Shown here piece after piece: positions 1 to 5,854 of a DNA stretch of 15,765 bases; position 1 is the stretch's first letter, and every line of letters begins with the position of its first letter. Below the pieces are notes generated by a model. It searched no databases. It was given only the letters and a program-made list of their open reading frames with translations, and had not been told where the DNA came from. This DNA comes from an uncultured Ignavibacteria bacterium (GTDB taxonomy: Bacteria > Bacteroidota > Ignavibacteria > Kapaibacteriales > UBA961). The stretch lies in contig CALMMI010000708.1 of assembly GCA_937868245.1 (NCBI GenBank), positions 1 to 15,765 of the forward strand, in the 5' to 3' direction. Position numbers and translations under genes: made by a program.

Positions 1-1
1 A

Positions 2-733
2 CTTCCGTTTGATATTCATACAGGAGGTGTGGATTTACGTTTTCCGCATCATGAAGATGAAATCGCGCAAAGCAAAGCCGGGTATGGAGTGGAAACCTCT
101 GCGTTCTGGTGCCATAATGAATTTCTTGAGGTGGAAGGAACGAAGATGAGTAAGTCGAAGGGTAATTTTTTCACCCTTCGTGAATTGTTGGAGCGTGGTT
201 TGGATGCCTTGGATATTCGGTTTGCAATGATGTCGGCTCAGTATAATTCAGTCTTTAATTTTACATTTTTCGGATTGGAATCAACTGCCAAAGCACGCCA
301 AAGAATTCAGGATTATATTTATGATTTAAAAGAGACAGCCCTTGATTCTTCTTCATCGAAAAGTGTGAATGTGGCTGAATTTAGAGCGGCAGTCTTTGCA
401 GAATTTCTGAATAATCTCCATACCCCAAAAGCGTTGGAACGGGTATTTGCGTTTATCAACAGCAACCCTGCTAATACGCTTGATTCAAATTCACAAACTC
501 AGCTTCTGGCTTTTTTTGGAGAGCTTAATGACATTTTTGATGTATGGAATTTCGGAGCAAGACCGGAAAAGCATTTAGAAATTCCGTCAGAAGTGAGCGA
601 CTATGCGGAAAAACGTTGGCAAGCAAAGAAAGATAGGAATTTTGCTCTTGCCGACGAAATGAGGTTGAAAATTACTGAACTTGGTTTTACAATTCTGGAC
701 AGTAAGGATTCCTATACCATTGAAAAGTTGTAA
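2..733 (+). CDS. cysS: Cysteinyl-tRNA synthetase, C-terminal part (5' end outside window)
   Basis: Class I aminoacyl-tRNA synthetase that charges tRNA-Cys with cysteine in the cytoplasm. The frame is open to the left edge (first full codon at base 2), so the GTG at 29 is an internal Val codon and not a start. Visible are the GGVDLRFPHHEDE segment, which in this family supplies the His and Glu zinc ligands that select cysteine, and the KMSKS loop (GTKMSKSKGN, about bases 143-172) that binds ATP during activation. The rest is the helical DALR-type anticodon-binding region and a C-terminal segment with 'KRWQAKKDRNFALADEMR', typical of the CysRS tail. The HIGH motif and first zinc Cys lie upstream of the window. 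The gene ends in TAA and is followed by a strong hairpin terminator. Identification is secure. Confidence 0.97.
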   Translation, partial: LPFDIHTGGVDLRFPHHEDEIAQSKAGYGVETSAFWCHNEFLEVEGTKMSKSKGNFFTLRELLERGLDALDIRFAMMSAQYNSVFNFTFFGLESTAKARQRIQDYIYDLKETALDSSSSKSVNVAEFRAAVFAEFLNNLHTPKALERVFAFINSNPANTLDSNSQTQLLAFFGELNDIFDVWNFGARPEKHLEIPSEVSDYAEKRWQAKKDRNFALADEMRLKITELGFTILDSKDSYTIEKL

Positions 734-761
734 GGGAGCAGACTTTCTCCTGTTATAATGC

Positions 762-806
762 AAAAAGACCTCGAAGGTTTGTAAAAACCTTCGAGGTCTT
801 TTTTTA
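762..806 (+). terminator. Rho-independent terminator after cysS
   Basis: Perfect 19-bp inverted repeat: left arm 762-780 and right arm 785-803, with a GTAA loop, followed by more T residues to 805. It begins 28 bases after the cysS stop. The left arm begins with five A residues, so it could also act on the opposite strand. The core GACCTCGAAGG/CCTTCGAGGTC is GC-richer than its surroundings. Confidence 0.9.
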
Positions 807-861
807 TACACAAAATTGAATAAGATTTGCGTCTGGTCGGTTGTAACAACCTACTTAACCT

Positions 862-908
862 AAAAATCCGTAGAGCAAGGGTTGCAAACCCTGCGCTACG
901 GATTTTTT
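862..908 (-). terminator. Terminator of the UmuD-like repressor gene (probably bidirectional)
   Basis: Long imperfect inverted repeat. AAAAATCCGTAG (862-873) pairs with CTACGGATTTTT (896-907), and AAGGGTT (877-883) pairs with AACCCT near 887-892, with a small internal bulge and a very short loop. It starts 22 bases beyond the stop of the leftward gene at 930 and gives a T-run on the minus strand. With the hairpin at 762-806 it separates two convergent genes. Confidence 0.75.
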
Positions 909-929
909 ATCTTTTTGTGAATTCACTCT

Positions 930-1559
930 CTAAACCAGCCACTTGTCCGCCCTGAGAACAACAGCAAGAATATGCGTATCGTTACTAACAGGAATTGGGT
1001 CAAATTCCGGATTCTCGGGTGCTAACAAGAATTCCTCACCATTTTTGCGTAAACGTTTTACCGATACCCTGTCGCCTATCCTCACTAACACAATATTACC
1101 GTTTTTTGGCTCTTTGGCAGTATCCACAAGCAACATATCGCCTTCGTTAATATCTGCACCTGTCATCGACTCTCCACGAGCCTGTACGTAGAATGTATCC
1201 TTATTATGATATTTCGACACATCGATATATGCAGCGATACTCTCATCCACTTCCGATGGGTCGCCGCAATGCGCAGGTGATAACATGAGCTTTGCTTGAG
1301 TTTTAGGTGGCGGGTCGTTTGTTCCATATATTGATAGCCCTTTCCACGACCGTTGGCTACTTTCTTTGCCTGTCATCAGCCATTCAATATCACAGCCCAC
1401 TTCACGAAGCATTGCTTGTAATTTATGACCCGGTTCAGATTTTCCATACGCATACGGAGCAAGGTAGTTGTCGCTTTTACCAATCAGACGACTAAGGCTT
1501 CTCAAGCCGCCTTTGGTTTCTGCGAACTCAATCAAACGTGCGGAAACGGAGGTTCTCAT
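930..1559 (-). CDS. HTH-type transcriptional regulator with UmuD/LexA-like S24 autoprotease domain
   Basis: A 209-residue two-domain regulator. Residues about 5-65 form a helix-turn-helix of the phage-repressor kind (GLRSLSRLIGKSDNYLAPYA, ending in REVGCDIEWLMTGK). Residues about 95-209 are an S24 peptidase domain. Catalytic Ser131 lies in GESM and the general-base Lys168 in VSVKRL. Their 37-residue spacing equals the Ser60-Lys97 spacing of E. coli UmuD. A Cys98-Gly99 pair lies 33 residues before the Ser, matching the UmuD cleavage site (Cys24-Gly25) rather than the Ala-Gly of LexA. By family, RecA filaments trigger self-cleavage, separating the DNA-binding domain from the protease domain and relieving repression. 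The gene is monocistronic, with a promoter at 1659-1689 and a terminator at 862-908. No umuC/dinB is adjacent. Its targets are unknown; it could be the cell's SOS repressor or a phage-derived one. Confidence 0.88.
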   Translation of the reverse strand: MRTSVSARLIEFAETKGGLRSLSRLIGKSDNYLAPYAYGKSEPGHKLQAMLREVGCDIEWLMTGKESSQRSWKGLSIYGTNDPPPKTQAKLMLSPAHCGDPSEVDESIAAYIDVSKYHNKDTFYVQARGESMTGADINEGDMLLVDTAKEPKNGNIVLVRIGDRVSVKRLRKNGEEFLLAPENPEFDPIPVSNDTHILAVVLRADKWLV

Positions 1560-1658
1560 TGGGGATTTACATTAAATTGTGAAGAAATGGAGTAGAAATA
1601 ATTAAAACTTGTTAGTTCTTACTCAAAAACAACGGCTTTCCGCCTAAAAACTTTAATG

Positions 1659-1689
1659 CAAACTTACTAAACGATTATGTAACCGCAAA
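1659..1689 (-). promoter_or_regulatory. Bacteroidota-type promoter of the repressor gene
   Basis: On the minus strand TTTG (1689-1686) is followed by 19 bases and TAAGTTTG (1666-1659), an exact match to the -33/-7 consensus TTTG-N19-TAnnTTTG. Transcription would start near 1656, giving a leader of about 95 bases before the ATG at 1559. Confidence 0.65.
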
Positions 1690-1768
1690 ATTTAAAGTGA
1701 GTAGTGGTAGTAATTTTAATAAAAATATTCTGGATCTAATTTGATGATTTGAGAACCATTAACCGCCG

Positions 1769-1862
1769 TGACATGCTGAACTTGATTCAGCATCTCCATA
1801 AGCAGATTGAAATTAGCACTTCCAAATAGCAATGGAGACCCTGAATCGAGTTCAGGGTGACA
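1769..1862. repeat. REP/BIME-like inverted pair of hairpins
   Basis: Two 31-base units in head-to-head orientation at 1769-1799 and 1832-1862. Each contains an 8-bp stem with a 5-base loop: ATGCTGAA/TTCAGCAT (1773-1793) and ACCCTGAA/TTCAGGGT (1838-1858). The second unit is the reverse complement of the first at 25 of 31 positions, and the changes in the stems are compensated on both arms, so pairing is kept. The units are separated by 32 unrelated bases. This is the architecture of bacterial interspersed REP pairs. No REP-associated transposase is in the window. Confidence 0.75.
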
Positions 1863-1992
1863 TAATATAGATTGTTTTGCTGCCGCTTCGCGATTAGTAA
1901 AAACTAAGTATTACAAATCCATTTTTTGCATATCCAACATATTAAATCTCTCATAACATAGACCAGGAGTTCAAATACATACCAAAGAGAAG

Positions 1993-2871
1993 TTAGCGAA
2001 ATAAGCTAAAACCGAATAAATTAACAATGTAAATGTACCAGTAGATTACCGGTGAAACCATCAGAATACTATCGAAACGGTCGAGAACACCGCCGTGACC
2101 AGCCAAGATATTGGAGCTGTCTTTAACACCTGCGTCACGCTTTAAAAGTGATTCAGCAAGGTCACCTGCCTGACCGATTGTACCTACAATTCCACCTAAA
2201 ATAGCAGCATGGGTTATGGATAATGTTGGTAATAACCACGCTGCAACCCCTATGAATCCTCCTACTGCTACAAGTGCCCCTGCAATTGCACCTTCCCATG
2301 TTTTATTAGGGCTGATTCGCTCAAATAGTTTATTCTTGCCGATAGCCCTGCCCACAAAGTATGCAGCAGTATCACACAACCAAATTGTAATGAATATACA
2401 CATTACAAAATATCCTCCTTGCATTGGTACGGTACTTACAAGGGAAAGCATTGTATGAATCTGAAGCAGGCATTGGAAAAAAACAGCAACATAGAGCACT
2501 CCACCAACTGTTAAAGCAATATTTAGGAGGGCATTTGGTTTCGCGCGGAATAATTCAGTTAATAATAACGTTGCTACGAATATGGTAAGAATCCCTATCG
2601 AAATGAACTCACTATACCGTTGTCCTGTATAACTTATGCTCCAAAAGTAATAAAGCGAGTGCATTACGATAGCGGTAAGTATGCCCAAATACTTGTTAGG
2701 GAAAGCCCCTTTCTTTTCAGCCATCGAGTAAAATTCCCATAATCCTATCGAAGAGATTATCAGAATTAAACCGAAAAACAATACACCGCCATTCAATATT
2801 ACAAATACAAGAGCGGGTATCCCAACTATTGCAACTAAAATTCTTGAAGTTAGATTATTCATAAGGGTCAT
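1993..2871 (-). CDS. cdsA: Phosphatidate cytidylyltransferase (CDP-diglyceride synthase)
   Basis: An integral membrane enzyme that makes CDP-diacylglycerol from CTP and phosphatidic acid, the branch point for phosphatidylethanolamine, phosphatidylglycerol and cardiolipin. The 292-residue product has many hydrophobic segments (about eight) and the family signature at residues 241-267 (SLLKRDAGVKD, then GHGGVLDRFD), with the Lys-Asp and Asp-Arg-x-Asp residues that bind metal and CTP. The usual Pro before GHGG is replaced by Ala-Gly (LAGHGG). Two in-frame ATGs, at 2871 and 2862, are both plausible; neither has a good ribosome-binding site, and the longer form is given. It lies 89 bp downstream of the AAA+ ATPase on the same strand with no separate promoter visible, so the two are probably cotranscribed. 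Confidence 0.95.
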   Translation of the reverse strand: MTLMNNLTSRILVAIVGIPALVFVILNGGVLFFGLILIISSIGLWEFYSMAEKKGAFPNKYLGILTAIVMHSLYYFWSISYTGQRYSEFISIGILTIFVATLLLTELFRAKPNALLNIALTVGGVLYVAVFFQCLLQIHTMLSLVSTVPMQGGYFVMCIFITIWLCDTAAYFVGRAIGKNKLFERISPNKTWEGAIAGALVAVGGFIGVAAWLLPTLSITHAAILGGIVGTIGQAGDLAESLLKRDAGVKDSSNILAGHGGVLDRFDSILMVSPVIYWYIYIVNLFGFSLFR

Positions 2872-2888
2872 TGGAAATGAAGTGTTAC

Positions 2889-2905
2889 CGTAGAATTTAT
2901 CTACG
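2889..2905 (-). other. Small hairpin in the AAA+ ATPase/cdsA spacer
   Basis: CGTAGA (2889-2894) and TCTACG (2900-2905) form a 6-bp stem with a 5-base loop, 18 bases upstream of cdsA. No T-run follows, so it is not a terminator. It may be an RNA-processing or stability element, or chance. Confidence 0.25.
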
Positions 2906-2960
2906 CAGAATTGAGAGTAATGAAGGAAGGAAATTGTAGAGATGAAGAGAAAAATCTACA

Positions 2961-3683
2961 TCACTTATACCAGGCATTTGCCTGGCGGTAACTGTCGCCT
3001 ACTACATTCAGAATTTTGAACATCCCTTTAGTCCGGTCTTCGTAGCGCATACGATTTGCTTTCCCGTCTCCCACGAACATTTCGTACATTAATTCATCAT
3101 AATTTTTATTGCTGGTAACAAATACCCGTCCGCCCCTGTCGTGTGCATTGAGAACAACTTCCTTAAAAAGCCTGGAAGACAAGTGAAAGCCTGAATTCAT
3201 ATCGTCGATAATCCACACTTGCCCCGGGGAGAGAACTGTGTTTTGCTTTAAACGGTAATGCTCTGCAGTTTGAAAATTGGGGTGCAAACCTCGCAGCATA
3301 AATTCCTTGCTAATACTTATTGCAACATGACTTTTGCCTATTCCCGCCTCGCCGAACATATAGAGTCCTGCTCCGATACTTTCATCACGGAGGGCAACAA
3401 GCTGTTTGGCGTACTGGAGCAATTCTTCCTGTGATTCATTTTTTGGTTGATAATTATCCAAACGGGAGCAAATATTCTCCAAAGGAAGCGTAGGGTTTTG
3501 CTCAAAGAATCTCATATCAAGCAAAAAGTTATCCCTTTCGGAATAAGGAAGTCCGGTCAGATGGAAACAAACAGTTGAATCTTTGCTTGTGAATTCAAGG
3601 GTAGGGTAATGCTTCTGAAGTTTTGATATAACTGCTGCACTTATAAGCGTTTGACTGAGAACCAATGTATTTCTGTCGCTCAT
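2961..3683 (-). CDS. DnaC/IstB-like AAA+ ATPase
   Basis: A 240-residue P-loop ATPase. Walker A is GEAGIGKS (residues 111-118), Walker B is VWIIDD (156-161), sensor 1 is VFVTSN (187-192), and the C-terminal GDSYR resembles the end of DnaC/IstB-type AAA+ modules. The segment LDNYQPKNESQEELLQYAKQL (about 75-95, residues on both sides of 'NESQ') is also typical of that group. Proteins of this type load replicative helicase (DnaC/DnaI) or assist IS21 transposase (IstB). No transposase is adjacent, so a chromosomal helicase-loader role or another DNA-remodelling role is more likely, but this is inference. The N-terminal ~70 residues match nothing I recognise. The ATG at 3683 is preferred over the in-frame TTG at 3689, which overlaps the promoter -7 element. 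It is the first gene of a probable two-gene unit with cdsA. Confidence 0.82.
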   Translation of the reverse strand: MSDRNTLVLSQTLISAAVISKLQKHYPTLEFTSKDSTVCFHLTGLPYSERDNFLLDMRFFEQNPTLPLENICSRLDNYQPKNESQEELLQYAKQLVALRDESIGAGLYMFGEAGIGKSHVAISISKEFMLRGLHPNFQTAEHYRLKQNTVLSPGQVWIIDDMNSGFHLSSRLFKEVVLNAHDRGGRVFVTSNKNYDELMYEMFVGDGKANRMRYEDRTKGMFKILNVVGDSYRQANAWYK

Positions 3684-3686
3684 AAG

Positions 3687-3719
3687 CAAAGGTACGGAAA
3701 ATGGAATGTAAAAAGCAAA
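3687..3719 (-). promoter_or_regulatory. Bacteroidota-type promoter directly at the AAA+ ATPase start codon
   Basis: Minus strand: TTTG (3719-3716), 21 bases, TACCTTTG (3694-3687). The -7 element ends four bases before the ATG at 3683, so the expected transcription start falls on or next to the start codon, predicting a leaderless mRNA. Confidence 0.5.
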
Positions 3720-4062
3720 ATTCTTTAAGGGAAATTCTCTGCAATTCTACAGTTAAAACGCTAATAATCAAGTGATGCTGCAAGTGCATATTCTTACGTA
3801 CTGCAAAACTACAAAAATTTATAAAATATGAAAGGAATGAATAAAATATTTAGAGAAAGACAATATGGATGCAGCAAATATAGAGGGTAAAATTGTTGAA
3901 GTAGAATTATAATATCAAGTTAAAATTATGTGTAACTGCGAACTTTTAGCTTTGAAATTGATTCTTGCACAACAATAAAAAAAGCGCATACGGAAGTGTA
4001 TGCGCCGGAATGAAAAGTATGATTGCAGGGAAACGAATCTTATCAAAACAAGAAAAACTATA
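3690..4062. other. Intergenic region between the lipoprotein operon and the AAA+ ATPase
   Basis: AT-rich stretch without a convincing gene. It contains the promoter above, a second isolated TAGTTTTG on the minus strand (3811-3804) with no -33 partner, and the lipoprotein-operon terminator at 3978-4005. Confidence 0.65.
3978..4005 (-). terminator. Rho-independent terminator of the lipoprotein pair
   Basis: GCGCATAC (3984-3991) and GTATGCGC (3998-4005) form a perfect 8-bp GC-rich stem with a 6-base loop. On the minus strand it is followed by a T-run (A-run 3977-3983 on the plus strand). It lies 58 bases beyond the stop codon at 4063. Confidence 0.8.
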
Positions 4063-4845
4063 TTATTGCCATACAAAAATATACGAGAATGTAGTTTTGG
4101 CTACCGATACATCGGGTGGCTTTACAGTATACGTAATTTTATAAACACCTGATTTCAATGATTGAAGATCTACAAGTAAACTGTTTTGCCCGGCCGGGAG
4201 AACTTCATCAAACACAGTATTTGATACTGACTGACCGTCGTCAAGGGTAATTTTTATAGATGTCCCTTTAACCGCTATTCTTAAATTCAACATTGTATTT
4301 AACGAGGCAGGATTCGGGTAACACTCGCCGGAGAAGTTGAAGTCGGGAATTTCAGATTTTTGCTCTACTCCACAATCAGGACCAATGATCCCGACTTGTG
4401 TTCCATTATCGTATGTTCGGGTTATCTTAATATTGTTATACCCGGTAAAGTTTTTAAGAAAAAGATAAGTCTTACCGGTTGCTGATGGTTCACGTATGAG
4501 AAGCGTGTCCGGTGTTAACGTTTCAATTGAGTAGCGGGTTGATGATATTGAAATATATGATTTACCGGCACTGTCGGCTACAGTCCAGTTTTTAATTTCA
4601 TGGGAATTGCAGTTTTTAATATCGCAAGATTTATCTGATTTAAATGTAATCTCTTCATACAGCATTACTGTAGGGTTCGGCACAAAATTCATGTGCCATA
4701 CTCCATGCCAGCTATTTGCTGCAAGTTTTTTCTCCGTTTCGGTCAGTTGAGGTTGAACCGGGTCGCTTCCGCATCCTAGTGTTAGACCAAAAAGTATAGC
4801 AATACAAGGAAGAAATACTGCTTTAATTAACAGTGTGGTTTTCAT
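4063..4845 (-). CDS. Lipoprotein with lipocalin-like N-terminus and FlgD/T9SS-like C-terminus (paralogue 1)
   Basis: A 260-residue predicted lipoprotein. It has a type II signal peptide with lipobox LTLGC (lipidated Cys25) followed by GSDP. The mature N-terminal half, from NSWHGVW through FKSDKSC, NWTVADS, TPDTLLI and TYLFLKN, has the alternating pattern of a small lipocalin-like beta barrel. The C-terminal ~85 residues, starting at CYPNPA, resemble the Ig-like type A sorting/FlgD fold (ITLDDGQ, LPAGQNSLLVDL, LKSGVYKITY), followed by about 20 further residues. It is clearly paralogous to the gene 30 bp upstream. The function is unknown and the ligand cannot be inferred. A surface or periplasmic location is likely, and no Bacteroidota lipoprotein export signal rich in acidic residues is evident after the Cys. 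Confidence 0.8.
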   Translation of the reverse strand: MKTTLLIKAVFLPCIAILFGLTLGCGSDPVQPQLTETEKKLAANSWHGVWHMNFVPNPTVMLYEEITFKSDKSCDIKNCNSHEIKNWTVADSAGKSYISISSTRYSIETLTPDTLLIREPSATGKTYLFLKNFTGYNNIKITRTYDNGTQVGIIGPDCGVEQKSEIPDFNFSGECYPNPASLNTMLNLRIAVKGTSIKITLDDGQSVSNTVFDEVLPAGQNSLLVDLQSLKSGVYKITYTVKPPDVSVAKTTFSYIFVWQ

Positions 4846-4875
4846 AATTTTTATTTAAAATGTTAGTAAATATGG

Positions 4876-5682
4876 TTATTTAAGTGATAAAAAATACGAG
4901 TAAATCGTTTTAGGTATTGAAACATCCTCCGGTTTTACGGTATAAGATAACCTGTACACCCCGCCACCTACATTTATTTTCCTAAGGTCAACCGGGAAGC
5001 CGTGATTTCCCGCAGGCAGTACAGTATCAGCAATCACAGCAAGTTCCGACTGCCCTCCGTCAAGTGTAATTTTTACGGATGTATTGTCTGTTCCTACAGC
5101 TACTCCAATTCTGGTATATTCAATAGTGGGATTTGGAGAGGGATTATAACATTTAAAATTATACTCAAGTATTTCTGTGTTTTCAAAATCTGCACATGGT
5201 AAACCGAAAATTCCTGCAGTTTGACCGTTGTCAAAAGTTTTATACATTTTAATACGATTATAAACTTTTGGATTTTTTACAAACAAATACGTAAGCTGAT
5301 TGGAGGATATATCCCTTAAGAGCAAAGTATCGGCTGTTAATTTTTGGATTACATACGGAAAATACGAAATGTAAAGAAGTGTGCCGACTGTACTGTCTGT
5401 TACACTCCAGCTATGCGGAACAGGTGTATCGCAGCTGGTTATCTCCGATGATTTATCTGGATTGAAGGTAAAATTTTCGCCAAGCAGTCCGATTGTTTGC
5501 ACCGATGGTGTAGCAGAATACCATACTCCGTGCCAGCTATGGGCAGTAAGTAGTTTTTCAGTTTCTGCAACTTTGGGGTTTTGATTTGTATTGGTGGAAC
5601 TGTCGCTTCCGCATCCTAAACTTATTATAAGAAGAGACATAAAAGGAAGCAGGGCTGTTTTCAGCAATAGTGTAGATTTCAT
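4876..5682 (-). CDS. Lipoprotein with lipocalin-like N-terminus and FlgD/T9SS-like C-terminus (paralogue 2)
   Basis: A 268-residue lipoprotein, first of the tandem pair. The lipobox ISLGC gives lipidated Cys24, followed by GSDSSTNTN, a flexible linker. It shares with its neighbour the signal peptide start (MK[ST]TLL), HSWHGVW, DKS, the W-S/T-V-x-DS segment, LT.DTLL.R, TYLF.KN, Y..IK...T.DNG, ITLD.GQS, VLPAG, VDL and TVKP.DVS..KT. This indicates a tandem duplication that has diverged strongly. The 'YPNPA' box of the sister gene is here the rearranged CYNPSPNPTIEYTRI. A 30-bp gap separates the genes, and a single terminator after the second indicates one operon. The function is unknown. Confidence 0.8.
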   Translation of the reverse strand: MKSTLLLKTALLPFMSLLIISLGCGSDSSTNTNQNPKVAETEKLLTAHSWHGVWYSATPSVQTIGLLGENFTFNPDKSSEITSCDTPVPHSWSVTDSTVGTLLYISYFPYVIQKLTADTLLLRDISSNQLTYLFVKNPKVYNRIKMYKTFDNGQTAGIFGLPCADFENTEILEYNFKCYNPSPNPTIEYTRIGVAVGTDNTSVKITLDGGQSELAVIADTVLPAGNHGFPVDLRKINVGGGVYRLSYTVKPEDVSIPKTIYSYFLSLK

Positions 5683-5825
5683 TTGGCTTAAATAGAGTAA
5701 TAATAGGGCGAAAATATCGAAATAAATGTAACGGTAAATATTTGATAAAAAAACGATTTTATCTGTTGTCCGAAATTACGAAAATAGATGCTAAGGAAAC
5801 AGATATAATTAGTTTGTTTATAATT

Positions 5826-5842
5826 GTTTCTTGTCGAGAAAC
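5826..5842 (-). terminator. Weak hairpin after addA, possible terminator
   Basis: GTTTCT (5826-5831) and AGAAAC (5837-5842) form a 6-bp stem with a 5-base loop, 13 bases past the addA stop. On the minus strand only an AT-rich stretch follows, not a clean T-run. The 172-bp gap to the next lipoprotein gene shows no other terminator or consensus promoter. Confidence 0.3.
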
Positions 5843-5854
5843 ACCTGCCGGGCA

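Larger units (their letters stand above)
1560..1992. other. 433-bp intergenic region between repressor and cdsA
   Basis: No credible coding sequence. It holds the repressor promoter (1659-1689) and the REP-like hairpin pair (1769-1862). The part from 1863 to 1992 is AT-rich, and I see no clear terminator for cdsA there, so the REP-like hairpins may mark the 3' end of the cdsA transcript. Confidence 0.7.

Noticed and set aside
29..733. A complete 234-residue gene starting at the GTG at 29
   Set aside because: The cysS frame stays open upstream to the window edge (LPFDIHTGG precedes), so 29 is internal to a truncated gene.
839..851. GGTTG-TAA-CAACC hairpin between the two terminators
   Set aside because: Only a 5-bp stem with no T-run; likely chance.
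943..1191. Plus-strand 82-codon ORF
   Set aside because: Antisense shadow of the S24 protease domain, with no ribosome-binding site or recognisable motif.
1769..1862. A CRISPR repeat pair or a transposon end
   Set aside because: Only two units, in inverted orientation, with no spacer series and no transposase; a REP pair fits better.
2961..3683. The AAA+ gene as IstB of an IS21 element
   Set aside because: No transposase, terminal inverted repeats or target duplication nearby; the neighbour is cdsA.
3595..3789. Minus-strand 64-codon ORF overlapping the AAA+ ATPase start
   Set aside because: Different frame from the ATPase, overlaps its promoter, and the peptide has no family features.
3827..3912. 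Short plus-strand ORFs (about 15-20 codons) in the 3690-4062 gap
   Set aside because: Too short, with no ribosome-binding site or motif and no reason to prefer them over chance.
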